DNA of 64,000 bases, taken from the NCBI GenBank assembly GCA_963835555.1, contig CAWIGC010000020.1, forward strand, positions 117,910-181,909, read 5' to 3'. Source of the stretch: Sulfopaludibacter sp963835555 (lineage in GTDB: Bacteria > Acidobacteriota > Terriglobia > Bryobacterales > Bryobacteraceae). Below the pieces are notes generated by a model, which was given only the letters and a program-made list of their open reading frames with translations, made no database searches and was not told the DNA's origin. Of the stretch, positions 25,514 through 34,303 are shown in pieces. Positions within the stretch are counted from its first letter, which is position 1. Every line of letters starts with the position of its first letter. The position numbers and the translations under genes are program-made.

Positions 25514-27151
25514 ATGCGCACTTCTCTGCTGGTCTTCTTTATTGCCGGTTCCCTGGCCGCCGCCGCGCGCTTCGAGGTGAAGCTGAACACGGGGTCCACC
25601 GCTCGCGACGGACGCCTGATCGTGGTGGTCTCGAAAAACATGCAGGGCGAGCCGCGCTTCCAGGTTTCCTGGGGGCTTGAAACGCAGCAGATTTTCGGTA
25701 AGGACGTGGACGGCTGGAAGCCCGGCGACACCGTCGAAATGGACGGCGGCACGCCCGGCGCTCCCCTGCATACTCTGGCCGCCCTGCCTCCCGGCACGTA
25801 CAATGTGCAGGCCGTCCTGAACGTGTACGAGACGTTCCACCGCGCCGATGGGCACACCCTGAAGCTGCACGCCGATCACGGCGAGGGCCAGCGTTGGAAC
25901 CAATCGCCCGGCAATCTATACAGCAAGCCGCAGCGCGTGGAGGTGCGCGACGGCGCCGTGGTGCCGCTTGCGCTCACCGAAACCATCCCGCCCATCGATC
26001 CGCCCAAAGACACCAAATATGTGCGCCACCTGCGGGTGCAAAGCAAGCTGCTCACGGCATTCTGGGGTAGCCCCATTTACGTGGAGGCGACCGTCCTGGT
26101 GCCGCGCGACTTCGATACCGGCACGGAGCACTATCCGGTAGCATTTCTGCAGAGCCACTTCGGCGGCGACTTTTTCGGCTTCCGCGAGACTCCGCCGGAC
26201 ACGCCGAACCCGCGCGAGGCGCAGTCCTACCAGTTTTACCAGGATTGGACCAGCGGCCGTCTGCCCCGTATGCTGCTGGTGGTCACCAGCCATGCCACGC
26301 CCTATTACGACGATTCCTACGGTGTCAACACGGCCAATGCCGGACCCTACGGCGACGCCCTCACCACGGAACTGTATCCCGAGGTGGAAAGGCAATTCCG
26401 TGGTATCGGCCAGCCCTGGGCGCGCGTGGTATTCGGCGGATCTACCGGCGGATGGATGACGCTGGCGCAGCAGATCTTCTACCCCGACTATTTCGGCGGC
26501 GCCTGGGGATTCTGTCCCGACCCGGTGGATTTCCACGCCTTCCAGAGCATCGACGTCTATCGCGACACCAACGCCTACTACGACCAGGGTCCCTTCGAGC
26601 GCTTCCCGAAACTGCTGGGCCGTTTGCCCAACGATCGCATCCTGGCTACCATGGAATCCTTCAGCCGCCAGGAGTCGGTGCTAGGCACGCGGGGCCGTTC
26701 CGGCGGCCAGATGGACGCCTTCCACGCCACCTTCGGACCCACCGATGCGGATGGCTATCCCGCCAAACTGTGGGATGCCGAAACCGGCGCCATCCACCCG
26801 GACGTGGCCAAATACTGGCGCGAGCACTACGACCTGACCGCGCTACTGCAGCGTGAGTGGGACCGCGTGGGCCTGCGGCTCGCCGGCAAAATCCACGTCA
26901 CCATGGGGACCAAGGATACCTTCTACCTGGACGCCGCGGCCCACCGCATGCAAGAGTTTCTGGACACCACAAAGCTCCCGGGCAAGGGCCCCTACTACGC
27001 CGGCAGCTTCGAATTCGGCAACAACAAACCGCACTGCTTCGTGGGCGATATTCCCGACGGCATCCCCATGATGACTCACTTCGTGAACGTATTCGCCGCT
27101 TACATGCGGGAAACCGCTCCGAAAGGCGCGGACCTGATGAGTTGGCGGTAG
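25514..27151 (+). CDS. Secreted alpha/beta-hydrolase-like esterase
   Basis: About 545 residues with a short signal peptide (MRTSLLVFFIAGSLAAAA). The N-terminal 200 residues form a beta-rich domain of unknown kind; then comes an esterase-D-like alpha/beta hydrolase with nucleophile elbow VFGGSTGGWMTLAQQ, preceded by LYPEVERQFRG. A possible acid and base pair is in the C-terminal region (MGTKDTFYLDAA and NNKPHCFVG). Substrate unknown. The start at 25514 was chosen because it begins the signal peptide; an upstream in-frame codon would add hydrophilic residues. It lies just after the IS200-type element. Confidence 0.75.
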   Translation: MRTSLLVFFIAGSLAAAARFEVKLNTGSTARDGRLIVVVSKNMQGEPRFQVSWGLETQQIFGKDVDGWKPGDTVEMDGGTPGAPLHTLAALPPGTYNVQAVLNVYETFHRADGHTLKLHADHGEGQRWNQSPGNLYSKPQRVEVRDGAVVPLALTETIPPIDPPKDTKYVRHLRVQSKLLTAFWGSPIYVEATVLVPRDFDTGTEHYPVAFLQSHFGGDFFGFRETPPDTPNPREAQSYQFYQDWTSGRLPRMLLVVTSHATPYYDDSYGVNTANAGPYGDALTTELYPEVERQFRGIGQPWARVVFGGSTGGWMTLAQQIFYPDYFGGAWGFCPDPVDFHAFQSIDVYRDTNAYYDQGPFERFPKLLGRLPNDRILATMESFSRQESVLGTRGRSGGQMDAFHATFGPTDADGYPAKLWDAETGAIHPDVAKYWREHYDLTALLQREWDRVGLRLAGKIHVTMGTKDTFYLDAAAHRMQEFLDTTKLPGKGPYYAGSFEFGNNKPHCFVGDIPDGIPMMTHFVNVFAAYMRETAPKGADLMSWR

Positions 27152-27171
27152 AGCCGAGACCAGCCACATCT

Positions 27172-29423
27172 TCACTGGTAGAGCCGCCGGTAGATGTCGG
27201 CATTGCGCAGCACCGCCTGCACATAATCGCGCGTTTCGGTGAACGGGATGGATTCCACAAACTCCGCCGGCTCTCGATAGCTGCCCCAGGTGAGCCACTC
27301 GCTCACACGCGCCGGGCCGGCGTTATAAGAGGCCAGCGTCTGCTCCAGGCGGCCGCCGTTCTGATCCAGCATGGAGCGCAAAATCGAAGAGCCGATCTTC
27401 AGGTTCACGGCGGGCTGATATAACATGGTCGCCGAAAACCGCGAGATGCCGGCGGAGCGCGCGAACTGGCGCCCCGTGCCGGGTCGAACCTGCGTCAGGC
27501 CGTACGCTTTGGCGGATGAAAGCGCGGCGGGGTCGAATTCAGATTCCTGGCGGATGAGCCCCGCCAGCAGGTACGGGTCGATTCCGCGCGCTGCCGCGTC
27601 CGCCGTGAGTTCGCTGCGGTATGGCAGTGGAAACAGCAGTTCCCAATACTTGCGCGGGCTGCTCTCCAGCGGCAGTTCCATATACTCCGGCGACATGCCC
27701 TTCATGATGCGCATGGCCACGTTTGGCGCATCGGCGGCAGTCGCCATTTCCATGGCGAGCAGACCGGGCTGGCCGTCGGTGCGCGCGCCGAAGCGCAGTT
27801 CGGAATCCGCGATGTCGCCCAGGCCCGCACTGCGCAACAGGCGCGAGCGCTCAATCCGCACGCTGGTGGCACGCGTAGGAGCCGTCGCAATCGGCTTGGC
27901 AACGGGCAGGGACAGGGTGGCCAGAAACTGCAGCGCTTTGGCCGATGACGCGACGCCCTGGATCTCTACCCGTTGCAGGCGGGCGCGCGCCAGCATGGCG
28001 TAGTAGTGATTCTCGAACGTCTTGGACAGCCGGTCATAATAGGCGCGCGCATCGCCGAATTCGCGATGCTCTTCGGCATCCCGGCCCAGAAAGTAAAGCG
28101 CCGCGCCGGCCGTGGGACGGGTGGGATACCGTGTCAGATGTTCGCGCAGCAAGCCGGCCGCATCGCTCTGGTTGCGCATCCAGGCGTTGAAGGTCACTTT
28201 CCAGTGCGCCGTGGCTGCGGCGGTCTCACTGGCGAAGTTTTGATATGCCGCTTTATACAGAGGCACGTAATCGTCGGGGCGGTTGACCAGCAGATAACGG
28301 TTGCCGGCCGACATCAGCGCCTTCAGCCGCCACGGAGAACCGGGATATTTTTCGGCCAGCCGCTTGAGACTCTTGGCCATCTCCTGGTCGTCACCCTGGC
28401 GGCGCTGGCCCTCTTCCAGGTAATAGAGGCGTTCGGCATCGGCCTCGTTTTCACCCACATCCAGACTCTCCAGATAAGGGATCGCCACCGAAGTTCTGCC
28501 GGCCAGGTAATCCGCGGCGCCGAGGCGCACGCGCGCCTGGTCGCGCTCCAGCGATGGCGGCCGGTCCAGCAGCGCCTGAAATTCCACTCGCGCATGGGAG
28601 AGATCGCGCACCTCCAGCAGACGGTCGGCGCGCCGCAGCAGCATGCGCGCGGCGGGCTGGGGATATTGATCGGCCATGGCGTCTTTGAGGGCCAGCAGCG
28701 CGGCCGCCGCGCGGGACGAGGCATCGCCCAGCGGATATTGGTAGTAGACGCGCTGATAGGCTTCGACGGCGCCCCGCAAGTTGCCGGCCGCCTGCTCGCA
28801 CTCGCCCAGGGCCAGGTCGCCATCCGGCTGCGGCAGTTCGCCGTAATGCTCGCGCAGGACGCGAACGCCCTCGGCGGGCTGGGTCAGTTTCAAAGCCCGG
28901 GCTTCCACCACGCGCGATCGCGCAGACAGCGGCGAAGGCGCCTCTGTGGACCGCAGGGGCTGCAGGTCGCGCACCGCGCCCAGCACCGTCATTGCTCTCC
29001 AGCCGCGCCGCGGCCAAATAAAAGGCGGTGTAATCGGCGATTTGCGGAAGCTTGCCGCCCACTTTCTGCAAACTGGCAATGGCGCTTGCGAAGTCCTTCT
29101 GTTCCCATGCCGCCACACCCAGCGCCAGGTTCGCCAGGGGAGCTTCCCTGGGATGCGCCGCCGCATACGTCACCACCGCCGACCGCCGCGCCGGCGTGGG
29201 CGCCTGGCGATAGGCCCGCACCAGGCTCGGCCAGCGTCACGGGCCCGGAAGATACCGGAACGGCCTTCTTGCGAGGCACAGTTTTCCTGGCCGCCTTCCG
29301 GGCAGCCGCCGGCGTGGATGCATCGGCCGCGGACACCTCCGCCACCCACGCCAGCAGGCCGGCGGCGCAGATGCTAAACCAAAGGGCCGGGATAATCTTT
29401 ACCGAGCAAATCCGCGTCATCAT
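27172..29423 (-). CDS. Soluble lytic murein transglycosylase (Slt-type), N-terminal part frameshifted
   Basis: The main frame (27172 to about 28990) holds a long helical TPR-like superhelix and a C-terminal SLT domain: LLAGLIRQESEFDP with the catalytic Glu, SSAKAYGLTQVRPGTG, NLKIGSSILRSML, and TLASYNAGPARVSEW. The N-terminus is in other frames: MTRICSVKIIPALWF, a signal peptide at 29420/29423, then a helical part (VRAYRQAPTPARRSAVV) after a +1 shift at about 29225, and entry to the main frame after a +1 shift at about 28992. Restored length is about 749 residues. The start overlaps the end of the GAF-like gene by about 50 bases. It cleaves peptidoglycan in the periplasm with release of 1,6-anhydro products. 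Confidence 0.82.
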
Positions 29424-30279
29424 GAGCCAGAATGCGTAACATTTCCAGATGCAGATAATCCACCATGCTGGGGCACACTGCAAAAAAAGCCTTGCGGAAT
29501 TCTTCGCGCGCGGAATCGACCGGCTCCCGCAGAGCCTCGTACACATTCCGCTTGGCGCGCGCCGCCTGCACGGCGGCACTTTGCCGCAACCGGAATTCGG
29601 CCACGCGCACGCGTGCCCAACGCTGCGCCCGCAGGTGAATCCGCTGCTCCTCCGCACTGAGCCGTTCCCAGGGCGATACCGGAGGCGCGGACACCGCCGG
29701 AGCAATCTTCACCAGGTCGCTTGCGGACACCGGCGCCTCCACGGGAGCCTCCGGGCGCAACCAGCGAATCCACGCCGCCGCGGCCACCTGCGTGAGCAAC
29801 TCCAGCGCCGCGTCCTGCACCGCTCCACAGGCATACAGCAGCGCCGGCACTTGTCCGGGCGCCACCAGGGGAAACACGTAGGCGCGATCATCCGCCGAGT
29901 GCGCCAGCAGATCCACCAGGGCGGCGGAGAGTTCGCCTGGCGTCGCGGCTGCGATTACCGGGTCGCGCGTTTGCACCGCGCCGGATAAAGCCGCCGCCGA
30001 GGCTAGCGGCACATCGATCTTCGACGACCGGGCCAGATCGCCTTCCACGCGAAACACCAGCACTGTGGAAGCATACGGCGCGGCGGCCGAAGCCAGCAGC
30101 GATGCCAGTTCTTCGGCACTGCCGGCCTGAAACAAGCGCCGCGCCGCCTGATTCAACTCATCGGCCAGCTCGCCGCGAGCCCGCTGCCGCGCATCGGCGA
30201 ACAGCAACTCCGTTTCGGCTGCCAGTTGAGAAAGGCGGTTTTCGAGGATCTGTCGGAAGGGTGTCGGCGCTCCGGCCAT
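29374..30279 (-). CDS. Hypothetical protein with GAF-like sensor region
   Basis: A 301-residue alanine-rich protein. The middle (SAEELASLLASAAAPYASTVLVFRVEGD, then DDRAYVFPLVAPGQVPALLYACGAVQDAALELLTQVAAAAW) looks like a GAF-type domain. The C-terminal part is helical and charged (LSAEEQRIHLRAQRWARVRVAEF), with a further QSAAVQAARAKRNVYEAL segment. No output domain is visible. The end overlaps the lytic transglycosylase start, so the two are co-transcribed and probably coupled. The divergent SDR gene begins about 54 bases upstream. Function unknown. Confidence 0.6.
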   Translation of the reverse strand: MAGAPTPFRQILENRLSQLAAETELLFADARQRARGELADELNQAARRLFQAGSAEELASLLASAAAPYASTVLVFRVEGDLARSSKIDVPLASAAALSGAVQTRDPVIAAATPGELSAALVDLLAHSADDRAYVFPLVAPGQVPALLYACGAVQDAALELLTQVAAAAWIRWLRPEAPVEAPVSASDLVKIAPAVSAPPVSPWERLSAEEQRIHLRAQRWARVRVAEFRLRQSAAVQAARAKRNVYEALREPVDSAREEFRKAFFAVCPSMVDYLHLEMLRILAHDDADLLGKDYPGPLV

Positions 30280-30332
30280 TGTTGTCCTTATTTTAACCGC
30301 TGGCGCGTGTTTTCCGCGCGCCCCGGATTAGA

Positions 30333-31058
30333 ATGGCCATTATGGACAGACTGACGGGAAAGATCGCGGTAGTTACCGGAGGCACGCGCGGCATCGGGCG
30401 CGCCATTGCCGAGCGTCTCTTGCGCTCCGGCGTGGCGGTGGCGATTTGTGGACGTAAGGCGGATTCTGTATATCGAGTCGTGGAAGAGTTGAAATCGCTT
30501 GGCCGGGTCTTCGGACAGGCTGCCGATGTCACGGATTTCACTCAGGTGCGCAACTTCTTCCGTGCCGTGGCCGAAGAGTTCGGCAGGCTCGACATTCTTG
30601 TAAACAACGCCGGCGAAGGCGTTTTCCGCAAGGTCGGCGACATGACCGTGGACGAGTGGCGACGAAATATCGACTTGAATCTGAACGGCACGTTTTATTG
30701 CGCACACGAGGCTCTGTCGCTTTTTGCGACTCGGGGCGGTTTCATCATCAACATCTCCAGCCTCGCCGGCAAGAATGCGTTCACCGGAGGCGCCGGATAC
30801 AACGCCGCCAAAGCCGGCGTGAATATTTTCACCCAGGCGCTGATGCTGGACCACCGTCACGACAAGGTGCGCGTTTGCTCCATCATGCCCGGCAGCGTAG
30901 ATACTGATTTTGGCGGCGATTTAACCCATCGCGCGGGCGATACCAGTTGGATGATCGCGCCGGAAGATGTCGCCGATACCGTTGCCATGGTGCTCTCCAT
31001 GCCCGAGCGGACCATGATCAGCGCTGTCGAAATGCGTCCTTCGCGCCCCCAAAAGTAA
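30333..31058 (+). CDS. Short-chain dehydrogenase/reductase (SDR)
   Basis: A 241-residue classical SDR. The cofactor loop TGGTRGIG, the NNAG motif and the catalytic YNAAK (with upstream Ser in NISSLAG) are all present. PGSVDTDFGG follows. Such enzymes reduce or oxidise a carbonyl or alcohol with NAD(P). The ATG at 30333 is used; a second ATG at 30342 is possible. Substrate cannot be told. It is followed at about 60 bases by a Clp-type ATPase gene on the same strand, with its own ribosome site. Confidence 0.92.
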   Translation: MAIMDRLTGKIAVVTGGTRGIGRAIAERLLRSGVAVAICGRKADSVYRVVEELKSLGRVFGQAADVTDFTQVRNFFRAVAEEFGRLDILVNNAGEGVFRKVGDMTVDEWRRNIDLNLNGTFYCAHEALSLFATRGGFIINISSLAGKNAFTGGAGYNAAKAGVNIFTQALMLDHRHDKVRVCSIMPGSVDTDFGGDLTHRAGDTSWMIAPEDVADTVAMVLSMPERTMISAVEMRPSRPQK

Positions 31059-31120
31059 GCCGTCGTGCCGTGGCATTACAGTTGCTCGTACTAAGTCGAG
31101 AGCGACGGAGGGAGCACCTG

Positions 31121-32287
31121 ATGGGGCGACTGAACAAGCAGTTAGATCCGACACAGACCGGAACCGAGGCGGAAAAGCTGGAGTCCGATCTCCGCAAGCG
31201 AATTGTGGGGCAGGAAGAAGCGATTCAGCAGATCCTCAATATTTATCAAACCAACCTTGCGGGCATGTCCAGCCCGGGCAGACCGATTGGAAACTTCTTA
31301 TTCCTCGGTCCCACCGGATCCGGGAAAACCCGTATCGTGGAAGCCACCGCGGAAGCGCTGCTCGGCGATCCGGGCGCCGTAATTAAGATCGATTGCGCGG
31401 AGTTCCAGCACAGTCACGAAATTGCGAAACTGATCGGCTCGCCTCCCGGATACCTTGGCCATCGCGAAACGCATCCGCTGCTGAGCCAGGAAATGCTCAA
31501 TCAGTATCACACCGAGCGGACCAAACTGAGCTTCGTCCTGTTCGACGAAATCGAAAAGGCCAGCGACGCCTTGTGGAACCTGCTGCTAGGCATCCTCGAC
31601 AAAGCTACCCTTACACTGGGCGACAACCGGCGTGTGGATTTCTCGCGCGCCATGATCTTCATGACCAGCAATCTGGGCGCGGCGGAGATGAACGGCATTC
31701 TGCATCCCTCCCTCGGTTTCGCGGCGATTCACGCCGCCCCCCGGCACGTGGACCACTCCACCACCGATAAAGTCAATCGGGCCGGAATCGAGGCCGCGCG
31801 CAAAAAGTTTTCGCCGGAGTTCATGAATCGCATCGATAAGACTGTCGTGTTCCGTCCACTCGGTGAAGCCGAACTGCGCAAGATTCTTACCCTGGAGCTG
31901 AACATTGTGCAGCAGAGAATTTTCATCTCCGGCAAGGGCGCGCCGTTCGTTTTCTCGCTGACCGATGCGGCTAAGGAACACTTGCTCCGTGAAGGCACCG
32001 ATCTGAAGTACGGCGCGCGCCACCTGAAGCGCGCCATCGATCGCAACCTGGTGCATCCGCTTTCCAATCTGATCGCCACCGGCCAGGTGCGTGGCGGCGA
32101 CCTGATTCGCGTGGACTACGATGCGGCCTTGCTACGCCTCACCTTCGTGACCGAGGCGGAGGATATGCCGGCGTACGCCATGGTACAGATGGCGGACATT
32201 TCGCTGGCGCCGCCTCCGGGCACGCTTGCAGCCGTCACGTCGGTGGACCATGTGCGCGCCGCTAACGCCCGCGGCTCGCGCAGGTAG
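31121..32287 (+). CDS. Single-AAA+ Clp-type ATPase (ClpB/ClpA D2-like)
   Basis: About 388 residues, one AAA+ module. Walker A GPTGSGKT is at residues 63-70, the pore loop SPPGYLGHRE near residues 108-116 has the substrate-gripping aromatic Tyr111, Walker B FDEIEKA is at about 141-147, sensor 1 is FMTSNLG and the arginine-finger region is FMNRIDK. The C-terminal small domain has DLKYGARHLKRAI (sensor 2). This is the D2-type module of Clp/Hsp100 unfoldases, without a D1 module, an N domain or a ClpX zinc domain. No protease is adjacent. GGAGGGAG at 31107-31114 supports the ATG at 31121. It may be a stand-alone unfoldase; role unknown. Confidence 0.85.
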   Translation: MGRLNKQLDPTQTGTEAEKLESDLRKRIVGQEEAIQQILNIYQTNLAGMSSPGRPIGNFLFLGPTGSGKTRIVEATAEALLGDPGAVIKIDCAEFQHSHEIAKLIGSPPGYLGHRETHPLLSQEMLNQYHTERTKLSFVLFDEIEKASDALWNLLLGILDKATLTLGDNRRVDFSRAMIFMTSNLGAAEMNGILHPSLGFAAIHAAPRHVDHSTTDKVNRAGIEAARKKFSPEFMNRIDKTVVFRPLGEAELRKILTLELNIVQQRIFISGKGAPFVFSLTDAAKEHLLREGTDLKYGARHLKRAIDRNLVHPLSNLIATGQVRGGDLIRVDYDAALLRLTFVTEAEDMPAYAMVQMADISLAPPPGTLAAVTSVDHVRAANARGSRR

Positions 32288-32304
32288 TCTGTTACAATTC
32301 GGGC

Positions 32305-32997
32305 TTGCCACCAGTTGAACAACGCAATACCAGACTCATGCGCTCGATGTTCTCCATCGTGGCGCCGCGCTACGATTTCATTACTCGCGCATTTTCCTAT
32401 GGGATGGACAAACGGTGGAAGCGCCTGCTGGTGGACCGCGCTTCCCTTCCCGCACGGCCCGTGGTGCTCGACCTGGCTTCCGGCACCGGCGATTTCTCGC
32501 TCCTGGTGAAGCAGCGCTACCCCGGCGGTCGCGCGGTGGCTGCCGATCTTACCGAACGCATGCTTCACCTCGCGCGCGCCCGTGGTCTGCAGGACGCCGT
32601 CTGCAGCGATGCCGGCCTGCTTCCCTTCGCCGACGATTCCTTCGATTGCGTCTTCATTGGCTATGGCCTGCGAAATTTCCCGAACCTCGCCGTGGCCGTC
32701 CGCGAAATCGAACGCGTCACCCGCCCCGGCGGCCTGCTGGTGAGCCTCGATTTTTTCCTGCCCGCCAATTCCCTGATTCGCCGCCTGTACCTGGCGTACC
32801 TCTATGCGCAGGGCGCCTTTTGGGGAACCGTGCTGCATGGCCGCCCGCGCGTTTACACGTACATTCCCGATTCTCTGCAGAGCTTCCTTTCCATCGATGA
32901 GTTTTCCGGCCTGCTGCGGAAAACCGGATACGAAAAGGTAAATACCCGGCGCTACATCCTGGGCGGCATCGGACTTCACTGGGCCTGTAAACAGTGA
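32305..32997 (+). CDS. ubiE: Demethylmenaquinone/ubiquinone C-methyltransferase (UbiE/MenG family)
   Basis: About 230 residues. It contains MFSIVAPRYDFITRAFSYGMDKRWK, then VLDLASGTGDFSLL (SAM-binding motif I), DLTERMLHLARAR, LPFADDSFDCVFIGYGLRNFPN and VTRPGGLLVSLDFFLP, which are the UbiE/MenG markers. The enzyme methylates the quinone ring in menaquinone synthesis. The start is a TTG at 32305; an ATG at 32338 would cut off residues that other members carry. Its stop overlaps the GTG of the MFS gene. Menaquinone is the likely substrate in acidobacteria, by analogy. Confidence 0.9.
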   Translation: MPPVEQRNTRLMRSMFSIVAPRYDFITRAFSYGMDKRWKRLLVDRASLPARPVVLDLASGTGDFSLLVKQRYPGGRAVAADLTERMLHLARARGLQDAVCSDAGLLPFADDSFDCVFIGYGLRNFPNLAVAVREIERVTRPGGLLVSLDFFLPANSLIRRLYLAYLYAQGAFWGTVLHGRPRVYTYIPDSLQSFLSIDEFSGLLRKTGYEKVNTRRYILGGIGLHWACKQ

Positions 32998-34181
32998 GCA
33001 CCGGCGACGGCCATCGCGCCGCCCTGCTGGCTGGTTATCTGGGTTGGACACTCGACGCGTTCGACTTTTTTCTGGTGGTGTTCTGCCTTACCTCCATCGG
33101 CCGCCAGTTTCATAAGACCGACGCCGAAATGGCGCTCACCATTGCCGCCACCCTGGCCTTCCGCCCCGCCGGTGCGTTTCTGTTCGGCCTCATCGCCGAC
33201 CGCTACGGCCGCCGTCTGCCGCTCATGCTCGACCTGGTGTTCTACTCGGTCATCGAAGTCGCCTCGGGTCTGGCGCCGAATTACACTGCCTTCCTGGTCC
33301 TGCGATGTCTGTTCGGTATTGGAATGGGCGGCGAATGGGGCGTCGGGGCGTCACTCACCATGGAAAAAGTGCCCGTGCGCCTGCGCGGCGTGCTCTCCGG
33401 ATTCCTGCAACAGGGCTATGCCACCGGATATCTTCTGGCGGCGGTCTGTTACTTCTTCCTGTTTCCGCGAGTGGGCTGGCGGCCGTTGTTTTTCGTAGGC
33501 GGATTGCCGGCCGTGCTGGCGCTGTTCGTGCGCATGCGCGTCAAGGAATCGGAAGTGTGGGAAAGGACCCGCACCGCAAGTTGGAGCCAACTGGGCCGCG
33601 CCCTTTTCGCCAACCGGAAACTGTTCCTCTATATGGCCGTGCTGATGATGGCGATGAACCTGGTGGCGCACGGCAGTCAGGACATGTACCCGACCTTCCT
33701 CGAACGGCAGTGGGGCTTCGGCGCGGGCACGCGATCGTTGATTACCGGCATTTCCATGATCGGCGCCATCGCCGGCGGCACGTTGTTCGGCTTCATGAGC
33801 GACCGCGTGGGACGCCGCCGCGCCATGATCGCCGCGCTGGCCGGCGCTCTGCTGGCGATTCCGCTTTGGGCCTACGCACCGTCGCTGCCTCTCCTGATTG
33901 CCGGAGCCTTCCTCATGCAGTTTCTGGTGCAGGGCTCGTGGGGTGTGGTCCCCGCCCACCTGGCGGAACTCTCGCCCGATGCGGTACGCGGCTTCCTTCC
34001 CGGTTTCGGCTATCAGACCGGAGTGCTGCTGGCCAGCGGAGTGGGCTATCTGGAGGCCGTCCTGGCCCGCCATACCAGTTACTCCTCTGCCATGGCCGGC
34101 ACCGCGGCCATCGTGATAACGATGGCGATTGTCGCCACCGCCCTCGGGAACGAACGCCGGGCCGTTGTGTTCGGCGGTTAA
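32994..34181 (+). CDS. MFS transporter (sialate/carboxylate:H+ symporter-like)
   Basis: A 395-residue, 12-segment permease starting from a GTG overlapping the previous stop. Typical MFS loops are present: GLIADRYGRRLPL between TM2 and TM3 and GFMSDRVGRRRAM in the second half. The LGWTLDAFDFFLVVF start and RCLFGIGMGGEWGVGASLTMEKVPV segment point to the subgroup carrying monocarboxylates or sialate. Substrate unknown. Position after ubiE suggests an operon but no functional link is evident. Confidence 0.85.
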   Translation: MSTGDGHRAALLAGYLGWTLDAFDFFLVVFCLTSIGRQFHKTDAEMALTIAATLAFRPAGAFLFGLIADRYGRRLPLMLDLVFYSVIEVASGLAPNYTAFLVLRCLFGIGMGGEWGVGASLTMEKVPVRLRGVLSGFLQQGYATGYLLAAVCYFFLFPRVGWRPLFFVGGLPAVLALFVRMRVKESEVWERTRTASWSQLGRALFANRKLFLYMAVLMMAMNLVAHGSQDMYPTFLERQWGFGAGTRSLITGISMIGAIAGGTLFGFMSDRVGRRRAMIAALAGALLAIPLWAYAPSLPLLIAGAFLMQFLVQGSWGVVPAHLAELSPDAVRGFLPGFGYQTGVLLASGVGYLEAVLARHTSYSSAMAGTAAIVITMAIVATALGNERRAVVFGG

Positions 34182-34303
34182 GCGGGCGCCGCTGCCTTCG
34201 CCGCGACAAGCCCGGCAGCGGCAACTCTGGGCGCGGGCGGGAACTATCGCGACAAAGTCGGTAACAACGATAGGACGCGTCATACTGCACACCCTCCACT
34301 GGT

